From the NCBI GenBank assembly GCA_024138025.1, contig JAMXBD010001582.1, positions 186,001-250,000 on the forward strand: a stretch of 64,000 nucleotides of DNA. The letters are read 5' to 3'. This stretch comes from Combretum micranthum. Lineage: Eukaryota > Streptophyta > Magnoliopsida > Myrtales > Combretaceae. The notes beneath the pieces were generated by a model. That model searched no databases, was not told the DNA's origin, and worked only from the letters and a program-made list of their open reading frames with translations. The translations under genes were made by a program, and so were the position numbers. Shown in pieces: positions 1-12,000 of the stretch; position 1 is the stretch's first letter; each line of letters starts with the position of its first letter.

Positions 1-1072
1 TAAAGGATATTTAACCTAAGATCTTCAAAAGATTTCCAGAAGCTTTTCTAAAACATCATCCCTCTCGAGTATATGAAGTCACTGAGCATAAAAGATATAG
101 TCCTGTTACAACAAAGGTCTATCGGAGTATAAGCATAACTAGCTTAATAAGAATATTCCTGAATCAACGTACTTATATAAATAATTTCAAACAAGTTATT
201 AAACAAGCATATGAATGCATCAAGCAAGGGATCAAGCAATTATGATCTACCGAAAATCATATGTTTAAATGGATTTACCCCTCCATTCAGGGTTAGGTGT
301 TCCAGGCTCTTTAAAATCCATCTCATGTAGTTTATTTTAGGCGCCTACTCACCCATCTCAAAATCGTTCTTTCAGGCTCCTACTCGCCCATCTTGCAGAT
401 TTCTGGCTACTGCAAATCCGGTTACTCTACTCTTGTCCCATCGAGTATAGCAGCTCATGCAATGAAACTAACACGTGATATGCATGAATCAATTAATATA
501 ATTTATAGTATATGATTAGAGTAATTTAAAGGTGATCACTGAATTTGCACACACTCCAACAGAATAATAGTAAAACATAAGTTATTGAAATATTTTTATT
601 ATTCCGAGCTTCGGGACACGCTTTTCGAGAACTAATCCCGTTTAGGTCCGAAGGACACTCGAAAGTTCACGAATCTGATATTTTTAAGTTATCTTATATT
701 ATTACGAATTATTATAAGCTATTAATTTAATTTCATTTTCTAGGATTTGAGAACGCGGGATTGTCGGATTTGAAATTACTTGATCGTCTTGACCTTTGTT
801 GACTTTTGAAACTCCGGTTTGACTAGGGTTAAGGTTTAATCCAACTTTGCCATAGGAATTGAGGGGTTTATATCAGGAATCAGATAGGTGGACCTTCTTA
901 TGTTCGGATTTTCGAATCGAACGATTATTGAACTTTCTATTTTTGTTTTTGAAAATTCTCTTATGAAATCCCATGATCAAAATTGATTATGGTTCGGTTT
1001 TCAACTTGGGTTAGACTTTAGGTTTTCGATTTGGTATTCCAAAACCATTCTCGAAAAATTCGGGGGCTTACA
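1..1072 (-). mobile_element. Long LTR, family A (copy A1), truncated by the window edge
   Basis: This is the end of a long LTR that begins, on the minus strand, with TGTAAGCCCCCGAATTTTTC at 1072 and runs off the left edge. It shares blocks with copies A2 to A5: the GGGACACGCTTTTCGAGAAC block near 613 and the GATATTTTTAAG block near 678. It joins the Athila gag of E1 exactly at 1072, so it inserted into that gene; the first five flanking bases (GCAAT) should be duplicated at its other end outside the window. No coding capacity. The minus orientation is inferred from relatives that carry TATA boxes on that strand. Confidence 0.75.
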
Positions 1073-1670
1073 GCAATGCATCATAAAGAGTTTCAGAATC
1101 CTGCTGACTAAATGATGAGATGTCATTTCTTAATTTGGCGGTTTTAGAAGGTGGAAAGTAGTTATCAAGAAATTGCTCAACCATGCCTTTCCACGTTGTA
1201 ATGGCTCCTGGTCCCAATGATGCTAACCACTGTTTTGCTCGTCCTCTTAAAGAGAGAGGAAAAAGGCGAAGCCTTATTGCATCATCAGTTACCCCATTAT
1301 TCTTGAATGTCTCACAAATTTCCAAGAATATTTGGATATGAGCATGTGGGTCTTCATCAGGTAAACCGTCAAATTGACAGTATTGTTCCAACATTTGCAT
1401 CACCACACTTTTGATTTCAAAATTGTTTGCAGTAACGGTTGGCTTCACAACAGTCGGGCCAATGCCCTCCAAAGTAGTTCTAGCATAATCCATATTGGTC
1501 TTGGGAGGTTCTTGGTTATTAGCCATGGGTGGATCTCTTGCTTCTGGCGCTTCTTCTTCAAAAATTAGTTCTCTGGCAATGTCTTTTGTATTATCTCTCA
1601 ACCTATTGTGGAATGTTCTATCTATCTCCGGATCTAAATCAAGAAGTTGGGAAGATGAACTTCTTGTCAT
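1073..1670 (-). pseudogene. gag: Athila-type gag, N-terminal part, truncated by LTR A1
   Basis: Capsid-type retrotransposon gag. From the ATG at 1670 (MTRSSSSQLLDLDPEIDRT) about 199 residues are open, with the conserved order QFDGLPDEDPHAHIQIFLEI, DDAIRLRLFPLSLRGRAKQWL, ITTWKGMVEQFL and PPSKTAKLRNDISSF, the core of the plant retrotransposon gag domain. The frame stays open upstream to 1748, but the ATG at 1670 matches the usual Athila start (T-R-S ... D-P-E-I-E/D-R-T). The apparent stop codon lies in the inserted LTR (TTACAG at 1068-1073 reads CTGTAA), so the gene lost its C-terminal half, including any zinc knuckle. The visible part has no internal stop, which suggests E1 is younger than the other coding relics here. 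Confidence 0.88.
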
Positions 1671-1799
1671 GCATTGCAAAATTTCAAGATTGTAGTTAAA
1701 TTTCTTCAAGTTAAGTCTAATGAAGAGCAAGAAGAATTTATCAAACAAACAAAAGTTAGATTAGTAGAAATAAAGTGTTCCTAATATTGCCCAATTCTT

Positions 1800-1817
1800 G
1801 GGCAATAGTGCCAAAAA
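1800..1817 (-). other. Primer-binding-site region of E1
   Basis: Directly inside the LTR end the minus strand reads AGTTTTTGGCACTATTGCCC. This resembles the Athila/Tat primer-binding sequence TGGCGCCGTTGCCGGGGA with several substitutions. Position and likeness support the call; the tRNA partner is not resolved. Confidence 0.6.
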
Positions 1818-1819
1818 CT

Positions 1820-3495
1820 TGATAGTTGCCTTCAAGCGTAGTTTTAAAATTTATAAAGGCAATACGCAGTGTACCTATCGAAAATGTAGTATAGTGCTAA
1901 GATCGGGATCGTCCTCAGGGAATATGCAAGTACTAGTACTAATTCGTTTTCTATTATCTAACTGAACAATTTTGATAGTTTACTATTTTATCTAATTTAC
2001 CTTAAACAATATTAACACAGATCCAATAACAAACAAGCAAGATTCAATAAGAACAAATAATCCAGATTTTGTCTTACCTTTGATTTATCATGTGAATCAT
2101 TGGCAACTTATACTAGATATTTAAGATTTAGTTCTAAAGCTATAGAGTTCCTTAAGTAAAATGTTAGTTCTTTCGAATCTAACAAATTATCTAAACCTAG
2201 GTTAATCAATTAGGACATCTCCTCAATTAATAGCAACCTAAATTTGCATTAATAACATGAACTTATTTTCATAATAGAAGATTCTTGCTATTCTATGTCT
2301 AGATTCTTGCTATTCTATGTTTAGAATTACAAACAAATCTCTTCAATGTGCATAGATCAAATCATAAAGTAATCTTTCAATTAACTTAAATGAAATTAGT
2401 CATAAATCTGTATTACGGAAATACAAACTTAAGAAACAATTAAAAGCATGCAATTGAACAAAAGAACTTCAATCTTTCATTAAGCTCAAAGCCTCATTGC
2501 ATGATAAACATGGAGTTCTACAAAACCCAGATCTACAATTTCACTCTTTCATAGTGTCTAATGATAATACATGAAATTCAAAACAGAAAATTGAAATCAT
2601 GATACTACCCGAAAAGAATAAAGCTCAACAATTTCGGATCTTTAATCCGTGATAATCTTGACTTGTTGTTGGAATTCTGAAGAACTCGGATATGAACTCT
2701 ATATTTGCTCTCTCTTTCTTTTCTTGTTGTTGTTGATTCTTCCTCCATCTTCAATTTATAATGTATTTCACATAAATGGAATTGAATGCTCATTATGGAG
2801 GAATGAGAAGTTACGAGAGTTACAAGTCTTTTGGCTTTCCAAAGTAACACCCCTTTTAATGCCCAAAGAATGTTATTTTAATAAATAGGGGTTACTATTC
2901 ATTAAACAAGCCGTTTCTCAAAAAGTAACTCACTATCAAATTGATATGTTTGGGGACAAGTCGTATCACTTGCACATGTCTGGTAATTTTCTTCATTGTG
3001 GAAATTGACACGACTGGGGACACGGCTTGTCTTAGAGTCGTGTCCTTTGCTGTGGACTTCTTTCTTCAATGATACGACTTAGGACACAGCTTATCCCAAA
3101 GTCATGTAACTTGCTATTTTCAATCTTCAAAACGACATGCCCAGCAATAAGTCATGTCATGGTCGTGTCTTTGCAAGATGAAATTTTCAGTTTGACATGC
3201 TTTGTGACAAGTCATTTCACTGAACTTATTCTTCCAAAACTTGAGATTTAGGACTCGATTCTTCTTTTCCTTGACATGGTTGATAGACATGGCTTGTCTT
3301 TCTTATGTTAACTAGTTTTTGGTCTAAACTTTGCATTTTTGACCCGTTTTGCTTTCTTTTTATAAAATAACTCCTTTAAAGGCTTGAAAGCATAAATTAA
3401 TATTTTTAAGTGCCAAATTCATAATATTTATCAATAAAATGATCAATAAAAGTCCAATTTGGCATTCATAAAATAGGAATAATTTTGGTTTATCA
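1820..3495 (-). repeat. 5' LTR of E1 (family B, 1676 bp)
   Basis: The minus strand starts TGATAAACCAAAATTATTCC at 3495 and ends CTATCA at 1820. It matches the plus-strand solo LTR at 34506-36179 over its length (1676 versus 1674 bp). A TATA-like TTATAAATTG lies at about 2753-2762 on the minus strand. Upstream of it is a cluster of GACA/TGTC palindromes. Confidence 0.85.
2941..3300 (-). promoter_or_regulatory. Cluster of GACA-N5-TGTC palindromes upstream of the E1 TATA box
   Basis: Exact GACA-N5-TGTC sites lie at 3019-3031 (GACACGGCTTGTC) and 3286-3298 (GACATGGCTTGTC). Many one-mismatch versions and half sites (GACATG, GTCGTGTC, GACAAGTC) lie between them. The cluster is in the U3-like part of the LTR. 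The homologous LTR B2 keeps five exact sites, so it is a family feature. A transcription-factor array is inference. Confidence 0.5.
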
Positions 3496-6307
3496 CATTG
3501 ATTTTACGCCCTCCATGTTGGGGGATGGGTGGTTCGTAGCCCCTATGACCATCAATAATTGCAGGCTTACCGGCTTTTACTTGTCTATGTAGACTTTTTG
3601 GCTCCTACTAGCCCATGTAGACTTTCCGGCTCTTACTAACCACCACTACAACTCCTCGTTTCCCCATACGAAGAATAGTTGTGAGAAAAAAATAAATGTG
3701 ACTCACAATATATTTTGCATGAATTATTTTTAATATTGGTCTTTGCAATTTATTGTCAGTTTTAAGTTAAAGGTGACCAAAACAATATTCATCATACTAT
3801 TGCAAAAGGACATAAATTACTCATCAAATCTTCTTTCGATATACTTAGCTGTTATTCAACAACTGCATTATTCAATCATGAATCCAATTCACACAATATT
3901 TATTCATTTATCTTTTCTTTACACTCTAGTGCTGCTACTTACAAGCACAATCAAGGAAACATAATTAGTAAGGAATTAATTCACTCCATGACGATCGCTT
4001 CTAGCCGAAATAATCTTCCGAGAAGGTGATATCGGTTCCTTTTTCACCTAAACAAGATGAAATACCCAAAATGAGTCTTTCATGACTTTAAAGATTCTAA
4101 GTCTATCTCTAAATTGTGGTAAAAATCGAATTGAAGGAAGTTCCAACTTAAAATGGCCATAACTTGCTCATTTTAATTTAGAATTTCGCATATTATATGT
4201 CATTTTCAAACTACTTGAAAAGATCTATCCATTTCTAAGGTTATTTTCACTATAAAAGGTTATTTGGGTCTTGGATCATAGGGGTATAGATCTACCATGA
4301 AAATTCCCTTCTTGAAAAACAACATTTTCTAATCCTTCTTTCACTGAAGCTTGTTTAAGTAAAACTCAAATATGCATATACTTGAAAAGAATTCCTTAGG
4401 TATATAAATAGACTCATAATTTGTGCATGATGCTATAGGTGTTGTCTTATTTAATTAATTTCCTTAAAACAACCTTTTCTAGGTTTTGGAAAAATTGGAT
4501 TTGTTAAACTTTACTTTATGTGGTTGAAACAACTTATAAATTTTTAGATGATCAATATCTAATATTCTACATTTTGATTCTTTAGTTTATCAAAAGTGAG
4601 TTGAAAATAAATTTTGGTCTTTTGAGGTTATCTACCAATTTTATTTCTTGAAATTGAAAAATAGAGTTTCCAATAGTTTTCTTTAGTAGTACTTGATGAG
4701 TTTATTCTTTGAAAATTTATTTTCATTTTCCTTGTAAATTGATTTTCTTGAAAACTTATTTAGCTCTTGGTTTAGAAAGTTGCTAAAAATAGTATCAACT
4801 TATTATGTTGTTATTTTAAAAGGAAGTATTTTTAGACTTTGAAGAAACTTCTTTTATTAATAGTTTGAAATTTCATGATGAGCTTATATAAAGCTTTAAA
4901 AGGAATTTATTTGAAAACATTTTTCTAAATCTTGAGAAAAACATTTATTTAGTGATAAAATTTTATTCTTTCATAAAAAAGATTCCATTTTATTTGGACA
5001 ATAACTTATTAGCCATGCATGAATATGATCATGTAGTTTATAAAAGATAAAAATATCACAAGATAAGATAATAAAGAGTATAAAAAATAAATAAGCATAT
5101 TAATAATAATTGTCAAGTATTGAGAGCCTTAGCTTCTTTAGGGCTTCCCAGGACTAAGAATAGACTACTCTCAAAAGAAAAAGAAAATTGTTTTGACTTG
5201 ATGAGGACAAGTCTATGACTAGAAAGACTAGTCTTAAAACAACTTGAAATTAAATAAATTGTAAGGAAGGTAAATAAATTGCAATGAAAATAAATAAATT
5301 GCAATGACAAGTGAGCTTATATGCTCTAAAAGATATATATAACTATATAGATATATTTATTTAGATATACATAAGAACAACAAAAAAGGAAAATAAATTT
5401 ATAAACAAGAACAAAGTATGAACATATTGTTGCTTTCTTAACCTCCATGAGTTTAGAAAACTTACATTATGCTCATACTAAGCATATGAACATAAGGAAA
5501 GCTTAAAGGAGTATTATCTATAAAGAAGAAAAACTAGAGAAGCTTTGAGAGAACTTTGGAGAGATTTTGGGATAGTAATGGTAGTGTAAGAAATGTGTGA
5601 AAGAAATGGAAGAAAGGGGTGGTATTTATAAGAAAAAGTGAAAGATAATTTGTGTTAATTAAATAAGTAAAAAATAAAATAAAAATGAGTGTAAGAGGGA
5701 TGGGGGTGGAGCCATCTAGGGAGAGAGAGAGAGAGGATATATTTTTTTATTTATTATTTTTGTTAATGAAAAGTGAGATGTGAGAGATATGAAGTTGTAT
5801 TGGACATGAAAATTGTAAGAAAATAGGAAAATAGGTTGTAAAGAAAAGTAGAGATAGATGAATAGTATAGAATAGTGTAATGTAAAGTAGATGTGACCAA
5901 TAAAGTACCGGTAGTAAGAAAATACACGTATAAATGTGATATCTGATATTTTTAGTTAGTGAAAAATTATAAAACTGATATTTTTGAAAACCTTATATAT
6001 TTAGAAGTCTAATAGTATATCCAAAATATTTTTACTATTCCGAACCCTAAGACACACTTTTCGAAAACCGTATCCAATTGAGTTCAAAACGAATCGCGAT
6101 TTGACTAATATGATATTTTTAAGCTCTCTTATACTATTATAAACTATTCTATAGACTAATCTCTTACTTACTCACTTAGGTTACAAACACGGGATTGTCG
6201 AACTTAAACGGTTGCATCTGACTAGGGTTTTGTTGACTTTAGGGTTTTTAGTTAACCTTCTAATTAGGGTTTAAGCTTAACCGATCGTAAAACTTTGGGG
6301 GTTTATA
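3496..6307 (-). mobile_element. Long LTR, family A (copy A2), split by E1
   Basis: Right-hand 2.8 kb of a family A LTR. Its minus-strand start, TATAAACCCCCAAAGTTTTACG at 6307, is a TGTAA..CCCC terminus with one substitution. E1 inserted at 3496; the rest of A2 lies left of the window. Shared blocks include TTTACGCCCTCC (3504), AAAATGGCCATAACTTG (about 4150) and the GACACACTTTTCGAAAAC block (6050). On its right the RT frame of E2 starts at once (first target-duplication copy GTTAG, 6308-6312), so A2 interrupted the E2 pol gene. Confidence 0.82.
5623..5630 (-). promoter_or_regulatory. TATA box of LTR A2
   Basis: The minus strand reads TATAAATACC, followed by a CT-rich stretch typical of a plant 5' leader. 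It lies about 680 bp inside the LTR start, which sets the LTR orientation as minus and implies a very long transcribed LTR part. Confidence 0.5.
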
Positions 6308-8352
6308 GTTAGGTCACAAGGTCTCTCACAAGGGCATTGAAGTAGATAAGGCCAAGATAGATGTAATTGGAAGGCTTCTACCTCCAACTTCTGTCAAAGC
6401 CATTAGAAGTTTTTTAGGGCATGCTAGTTTCTATAGGCTTTTCATAAAAGATTTTTCTAAAATTGCCCGACCAATGACAAGGCTATTAGGGAAGGATGTG
6501 CCTCTTGTTTTTAATCAGGATTGTTTACAAGCTTTTGAATTTTTGAAAGAAAAATTAACAAATGCTCCTATCATGATTACTCCGGATTGGAGTATTCCAT
6601 CCAAACTTATGTGCGATGCAAGTGATTTTGCAGTGGGAGCTGTTCTTAGACAGAGATGAGAGAAACATTTTCAGCCAATATACCATGCTAGCAAAACACT
6701 CAATAGTACTCAAGAAAATTATACAACAATAGAGAAAGGATTGTTGGCGGTAGTTTTTGCTTTTGAAAAATTAAGATCTTATCTTATTTTGTCTTAAGTT
6801 GTTGTTTTTACAGAACATTCAGCTCTTAAGTTCTTATTGTCCATAACCAATGCCAAGCCAAGACTTATTCAATGGATCTTGCTTTTACAAGAATTTGATC
6901 TGGAAATTTGTGACAAAAAAGAAGTTGAAAATTTAGCAGTCAATCACTTATCTCGGTTGGAAAATCTATTCTTAGAGGAGCTCAAAGAGGAAGATATTGA
7001 TGATTTTTTTTTTCCTGAAGAGAAGTTATTTGCAGTTTGTGAGCTTTTTAATGTTGAAATTCCTTGGTTTGTTGATTTTGCAAATTTTCTTGCTACGGGG
7101 ATCTATTTAAATGACTTGAATTTTCATGCTACGAAAAGGTTTTTCAATGAACTCAAGCATTATTATTAGGAAGATCTTTTTCTTTTTCACATTTGTGCAT
7201 ATCAGAGGATAAGGTGGTGTGTTTCACACAATGAGGGGTGGAGAATTTTAAAGACTATCGTTCAAGCCCAACCAGTGGTCATTTTAATGCTAACCGTACT
7301 GCTCATACGGTGTTGGAGGCTGGTTTTTATTGGCTTACCATATTCAAGGATGCTCAACGCTTTATAGCTTCATGTGACAACTGTCAATGAACAGGTAACA
7401 TATCAAGGAGGGATGAAATGGCTTAAAATTACATTATGGAGTGTGAAATTTTTTACTTATGGGGTATTGATTTTGTTGGGCGATTCCTTAATTCTTATGG
7501 GAACAAATATATTGGTGGCAGTTAATTATGTATCTAAATGGGTTGAGGCACAAGCTTTACCTACCAATGATGCCAGAGTAGTATGTCGGTTCCTAAAGAA
7601 GCTTTTTTCCCGATTTGGTGATCGAAAAGCTATTATTAGTGACAGTGGAACACATTTTTGTAATGCTTAGTTCGAAAAGGTTTTGAGGAGGCATGAGGTA
7701 ACACATAAAGTTGTAACTCCTTATCACCCTCAAACCAACGGACAAGTTAAAGTGTCAAACCGAGATTTAAAGCACATACTTGGAAAGACAGTTGATCATC
7801 ATCGTAAGAATTGGGCTGATAAATTAGATGATGCCTTGTGGACTCATCGAACTACTTTTAAAACACCCTTTGGGACTACTCCTTATCATTTGGTTCATGG
7901 AAAAGCATGACATCTTCCAGTAGAAATCAAGCATAAGACATATTGGGCGATAGGATAGATGAATTTTGATTTGGAAAACTCAAGGATCAAAAGAAAGTTA
8001 CAGCTCACTGAACTTGGAGAATAGAGGATGTTGGTTTATGAGAATATGAGAATTTACAAAGAAATAATGAAAAAGTATCATGATTCTCATATCCATCATC
8101 CTAAGAAGTTCAAAGAAGGTGATAAAGTGCTGCTATTCAACTCTAGATTAAGGCTTTTTCCAAGAAAATTGAGATCTCAATTATCCGGGGCCTTTTGTTG
8201 TTAAATGAGTTTTTCCACATTGAGCAGTTGAGCTTACACATCCAGAGTATGATGATTTTAAGGTCAATGGATAGAGATTGAAACTTTATTTAGGAGGTGG
8301 AAATGAATATGAAAACCGAGTGGATTTAAGACTCCAATCACCAGATGTTTAA
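6308..8352 (+). pseudogene. pol: Athila-type pol: RT end, RNase H, integrase
   Basis: The reading starts mid-RT with GHKVSHKGIEVDKAKID and continues through IRSFLGHASFYRLFIKDFSK. RNase H follows: LMCDASDFAVGAVL, the YTTIEKGLLAVVFAFEKLR segment and a degenerate NLAVNHLSRL. The integrase has a partial zinc finger (GHFNANRTAHTVLEAGFYW, then CDNCQ), a [19 protein letters not shown] core with the first D, SDSGTHF with the second D, and PYHPQTNGQVKVSNRDLK where the catalytic E (normally ..QVEVSNRE..) is replaced. The end keeps a [17 protein letters not shown] segment. Stops include 6657-6659 and 7668-7670, and several frameshifts are present, so no enzyme can be made. The stop is TAA at 8350. Sequence order and residues fit Athila better than other gypsy lineages. 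Confidence 0.88.
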
Positions 8353-9013
8353 GTAGCAATTTCTAAGAAAACATCAAGCCAACGACATTAAACAAGTGCG
8401 CTTCATGGGAGGCAACCCATGTTTAACTTTAGTGAGTTGAGTTCTTTTTCTTTTTCTTTGTTTTTCACTATTCCAAGTCCAATATTCTGTCGAAATTGTA
8501 GGTCTTGTATGTGTACAATTTTAAGAGAAGATGAGAGTAAATTTTAAGTATGGAAAAACACAAATGGTATGAATTTAATCCTTGAAAGAGAGTGAGGTAA
8601 GTTTTCATCTAAGTTCTAAGAATTTTGTTCAAACTACATGTTGGATTTATAATGAAAGTTAATTTTTTTTTTTTGTGGCAAATTGGGTAACTTCGAACAC
8701 ATTTAATCATTTGTGCATAAAGGACTTCATGTTTAGCTTTGAACTTACTGTTTACAATGCTAGCTTTCATGCCCAAATTGTTTAGGACAGTGTATTCTTT
8801 TGGTTTTTAAGTTTGTCAAAGAAAAAAAAAATTTGGATTAGGAGTCATCCTGGCCTTGAACATGGCTAGGTAGAAGACGAAGCACATTGAAATGTAGCTA
8901 CTAATCTCATCCCATGTCTTTCCTCAACCGTGCAGCTGGGAGGGCTTAATCGAGTGAAGCTACTGATCGCTTCCCCACCTTTCATCCTCGCCAATGTTAC
9001 AGTCGAGGCACAT
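8353..9013 (+). other. Spacer of E2 after pol, no gene
   Basis: Non-coding stretch between the pol stop and LTR G1. It opens with a short hairpin (8404-8421), then AT-rich sequence. It ends with a less AT-rich tract (8840-9013) that continues after G1 at 14331, as expected for one spacer split by an insertion. Confidence 0.6.
8404..8421 (+). promoter_or_regulatory. Perfect hairpin just after the Athila pol stop
   Basis: CATGGG-AGGCAA-CCCATG: a 6-bp perfect stem with a 6-base loop, 52 bases after the pol stop codon. From memory, plant Athila elements often carry TTGGGAGGCAACCCAA at this place; different arm bases with kept pairing would support a structural role. Function unknown. Confidence 0.5.
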
Positions 9014-12000
9014 TGTCATGCCTCTAAAAGGGGGCATAGTAGAATTAATCTAAAGCTATCATATCACGTGTACACTCATAACATGAGAGTCGTCTTATAA
9101 GTCAGAGTGTATAAGACTCTATCTATTTATCAATGTTTATCATATAAATGATATATTATATTACTAGATTTCAACTATGGAATCCGATTTTCCAATTTCT
9201 ACTAATATCACAGAGAATCGGTATCCCCAACCAAATGGTAAAAATGGGTTTTAAACTACAACTTACAAATTTCAATTATTATAAAATTTATCTAATTTAC
9301 ATTCTAAGTTTACCATATCCTATATCTTTATCTTCAATAGAGTTCGTTGGAGAAGCTCTCTTCACACATTCCTAGCCCAATCCCAGCTAGTATTAATCCT
9401 GCACAAAAACTATTGGGGGGTGAGCGAACCATGGGCTTAGTGAGATAACCTGACCAAACTACACATGAACCAATAACAAACAAGTATAATTATAAATCAT
9501 ATGCAATACAACAATCAATCATATGCACATTACAAGCTTGGATGATCTAGAATCCAAGGCAGGATGGAGATTTACGCCCTCTCATCAGGGTTGAAGGAAC
9601 ACAATATTATGGCTCACCTACCTAGGAGAGACTAAGTATACAAGAAAGCCACAATCCTCATTGTAGTTATCTTTTTGTACTTTAGGCACTCAATTCCTGT
9701 TTTAAGCCTTACAAACTCCATTAAGTGTTAGTCTTTTCATAGCGATACCATAGGCAGCGTCCTTCATTACCAGTTAGTTCCCATTGAACTGACGGAACAA
9801 AAGTAATATTGCGTAGAACTAATAGCCTCTTGCCTAGAAAACCAAGCATTATCAGAGAATTGAAATAGTAACATATAGTAGGCTGCCACATACTCAAATA
9901 CAGTTTATGCAAATCATGCGATGCATGTCCATTTCATTTATAGTTCCAGTAGATGTTAATCAAGTTTAAGGCGATCATACAAATTACAGACAAACATCAA
10001 CATGCTTCGTAAAATATTCATCATACAATAGAATTATCACTTATATTATGATAATTTGGCATTCAATCATACACCACACATCATGCATTATCCCTAATCC
10101 CGCATGCATATCAATTGAATATAGATTATTCCAAATACAGCTATACTACAAGCACAAACAATGTGATAAAGTCAAGTAACTCACCTGTAGTCGTTGCTAA
10201 ATTGTTGTATAATCTACTGGAAGCACAAGAATTGATCTATTTTCCTATGAAAGGAAAAAATAGGGATTAATTATTGGACTATTTTTGTAAGAGAAGTCTT
10301 CCTAAAATTAAATGTGCTGATCCCAATCACCGAATATTAGACTATGCCCGTTATATGAATTATTGCGTCGTTCAATAATTTAATTGAATCCTTATAGGTG
10401 CCTAATTATTTTGTATCAGTATTTGATATGGTTTTTATTATTTGTATAAAGCTTTTTAAGGTTTTCACTCCTATAGTAAAGAATATTTATCTGTTATTTG
10501 TTTTCATTTTGCTTCTCATAATCTTAATTGTTATCTATACTTTTATTTAAGGGGTTTGTCTTTTCCTTAAGTCCTACTGCTTTTATTAGAAGATTTTTAT
10601 TTATTAATTCTTTGTCTGTCAACCTTATCTGTCTCTTAAATTAGTATTTTTATTTATTTAAGGGTATGTTCTAGTATCTATACCTTTCAAAAATTATTTT
10701 AATAAAATTGTATGTTTATGAAGTTTAGATATATCAAATTTTTATTATACTTCAATTTTATTTTTATTGTAAAACAAGCTAAGTTTAATGATATGATAAT
10801 ATCAATAATAATAGTTTTTAAATGTTAATATCAATATTAATAACAAATACAAGCATAATAATAACAGCAATTTTCATACTATTAGTAAATAATAATATAT
10901 TGACCAAAATAATAATAGTATTGATGATAATATAAATATAGTGACATTAACGTAAATAATAATAGTATTCACATCCTAATGATTCTTGATGAAAAATCAA
11001 TAATACTAAATACTATAATCAGTAGTAATAATAATAGTAATAATCATAATCATATTAATAGGAATAACAGTAGCATTAATATTGATTTATTAAGAGTGAA
11101 AATTGAGTGAATTTCTATTTTGCGATTTCTTGTTCGTTTTAAATCCGATTTTGTTGTATAAATAGTCAATTTGATAACCCTCTTCGAGTACTTTATAGTA
11201 GTGGAATTATTTTCAAGAAAAGAGACTTGTGCAATTTTTCAATTTATGAAACACATGCACATATTTCAAGTGAATCATGATAACTATAGTCAAAACTTGT
11301 TTTGACGATATCTAACTCATTTGTAGTCCGTTTTTTTATGAATAAATTGTCGTTTTCATAGTATTTTTTTAGTACAATCCATTAGTGGTGTTATTTTTGT
11401 CAAACAAGATCTTCAAGATGATGAAAGAGACGAGATAGCTCTATGACGCGTGAAAATTGATAGTAGTATTTGAAATTTTTTTTATGATATCTAATTCGTT
11501 TCTTATCCGTTTTTAACAAATGTATAGTCGATTTCATAGGATTTTTCATGTTATTTCCATTGGCGGGGTCATTTTTGGCTTATAACAAGCACATCAATAC
11601 AGTTTATTCAATCTTCTCGGTCATTTAATTGAGTTATCTAAAGTTCCACTTAGTTTTGTTGTAGCTTAGGTATGGTTTTGGTTTTTCCTTTCTTGTATTT
11701 GAATTTCTATACTTAAAAATCTTCAAGTTGATGTATTTATATCCTAAATAGTCTAAATAACATTAGTATATTGTTAGATCGATTTTGATAAATTTATAAG
11801 ACAAATTTCTATAGATCAAACATAATAAACATTGGAACTTAATATGATCCTTACCTTGGTTGGATGCTAAAGTGATATTAGCTCCTCATTCTTGATGAAA
11901 CAAGGGTCTAAGAGGAAGATAAGAGGATTAGTAACTAAGCAAAAAATCAATCTAGCTTACTAACATTATACTTACCTTAAAGACTTGCTATTTTACTTGG

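Larger units (their letters stand above)
1073..3495 (-). mobile_element. Athila-type Ty3/gypsy element E1, 5' part only
   Basis: Minus-strand element made of a complete 5' LTR (3495 to 1820), a primer-binding region and the start of gag, cut at 1073 by LTR A1. It sits inside LTR A2; the expected target duplication begins with CATTG at 3496-3500, and the other copy lies outside the window. Its gag has the residues typical of Athila/Tat-group gag proteins. Protease, RT and integrase would lie to the left and are not visible. Confidence 0.8.

Noticed and set aside
1374..1695. Plus-strand ORFs opposite the E1 gag
   Set aside because: Shadows of the gag frame on the other strand.
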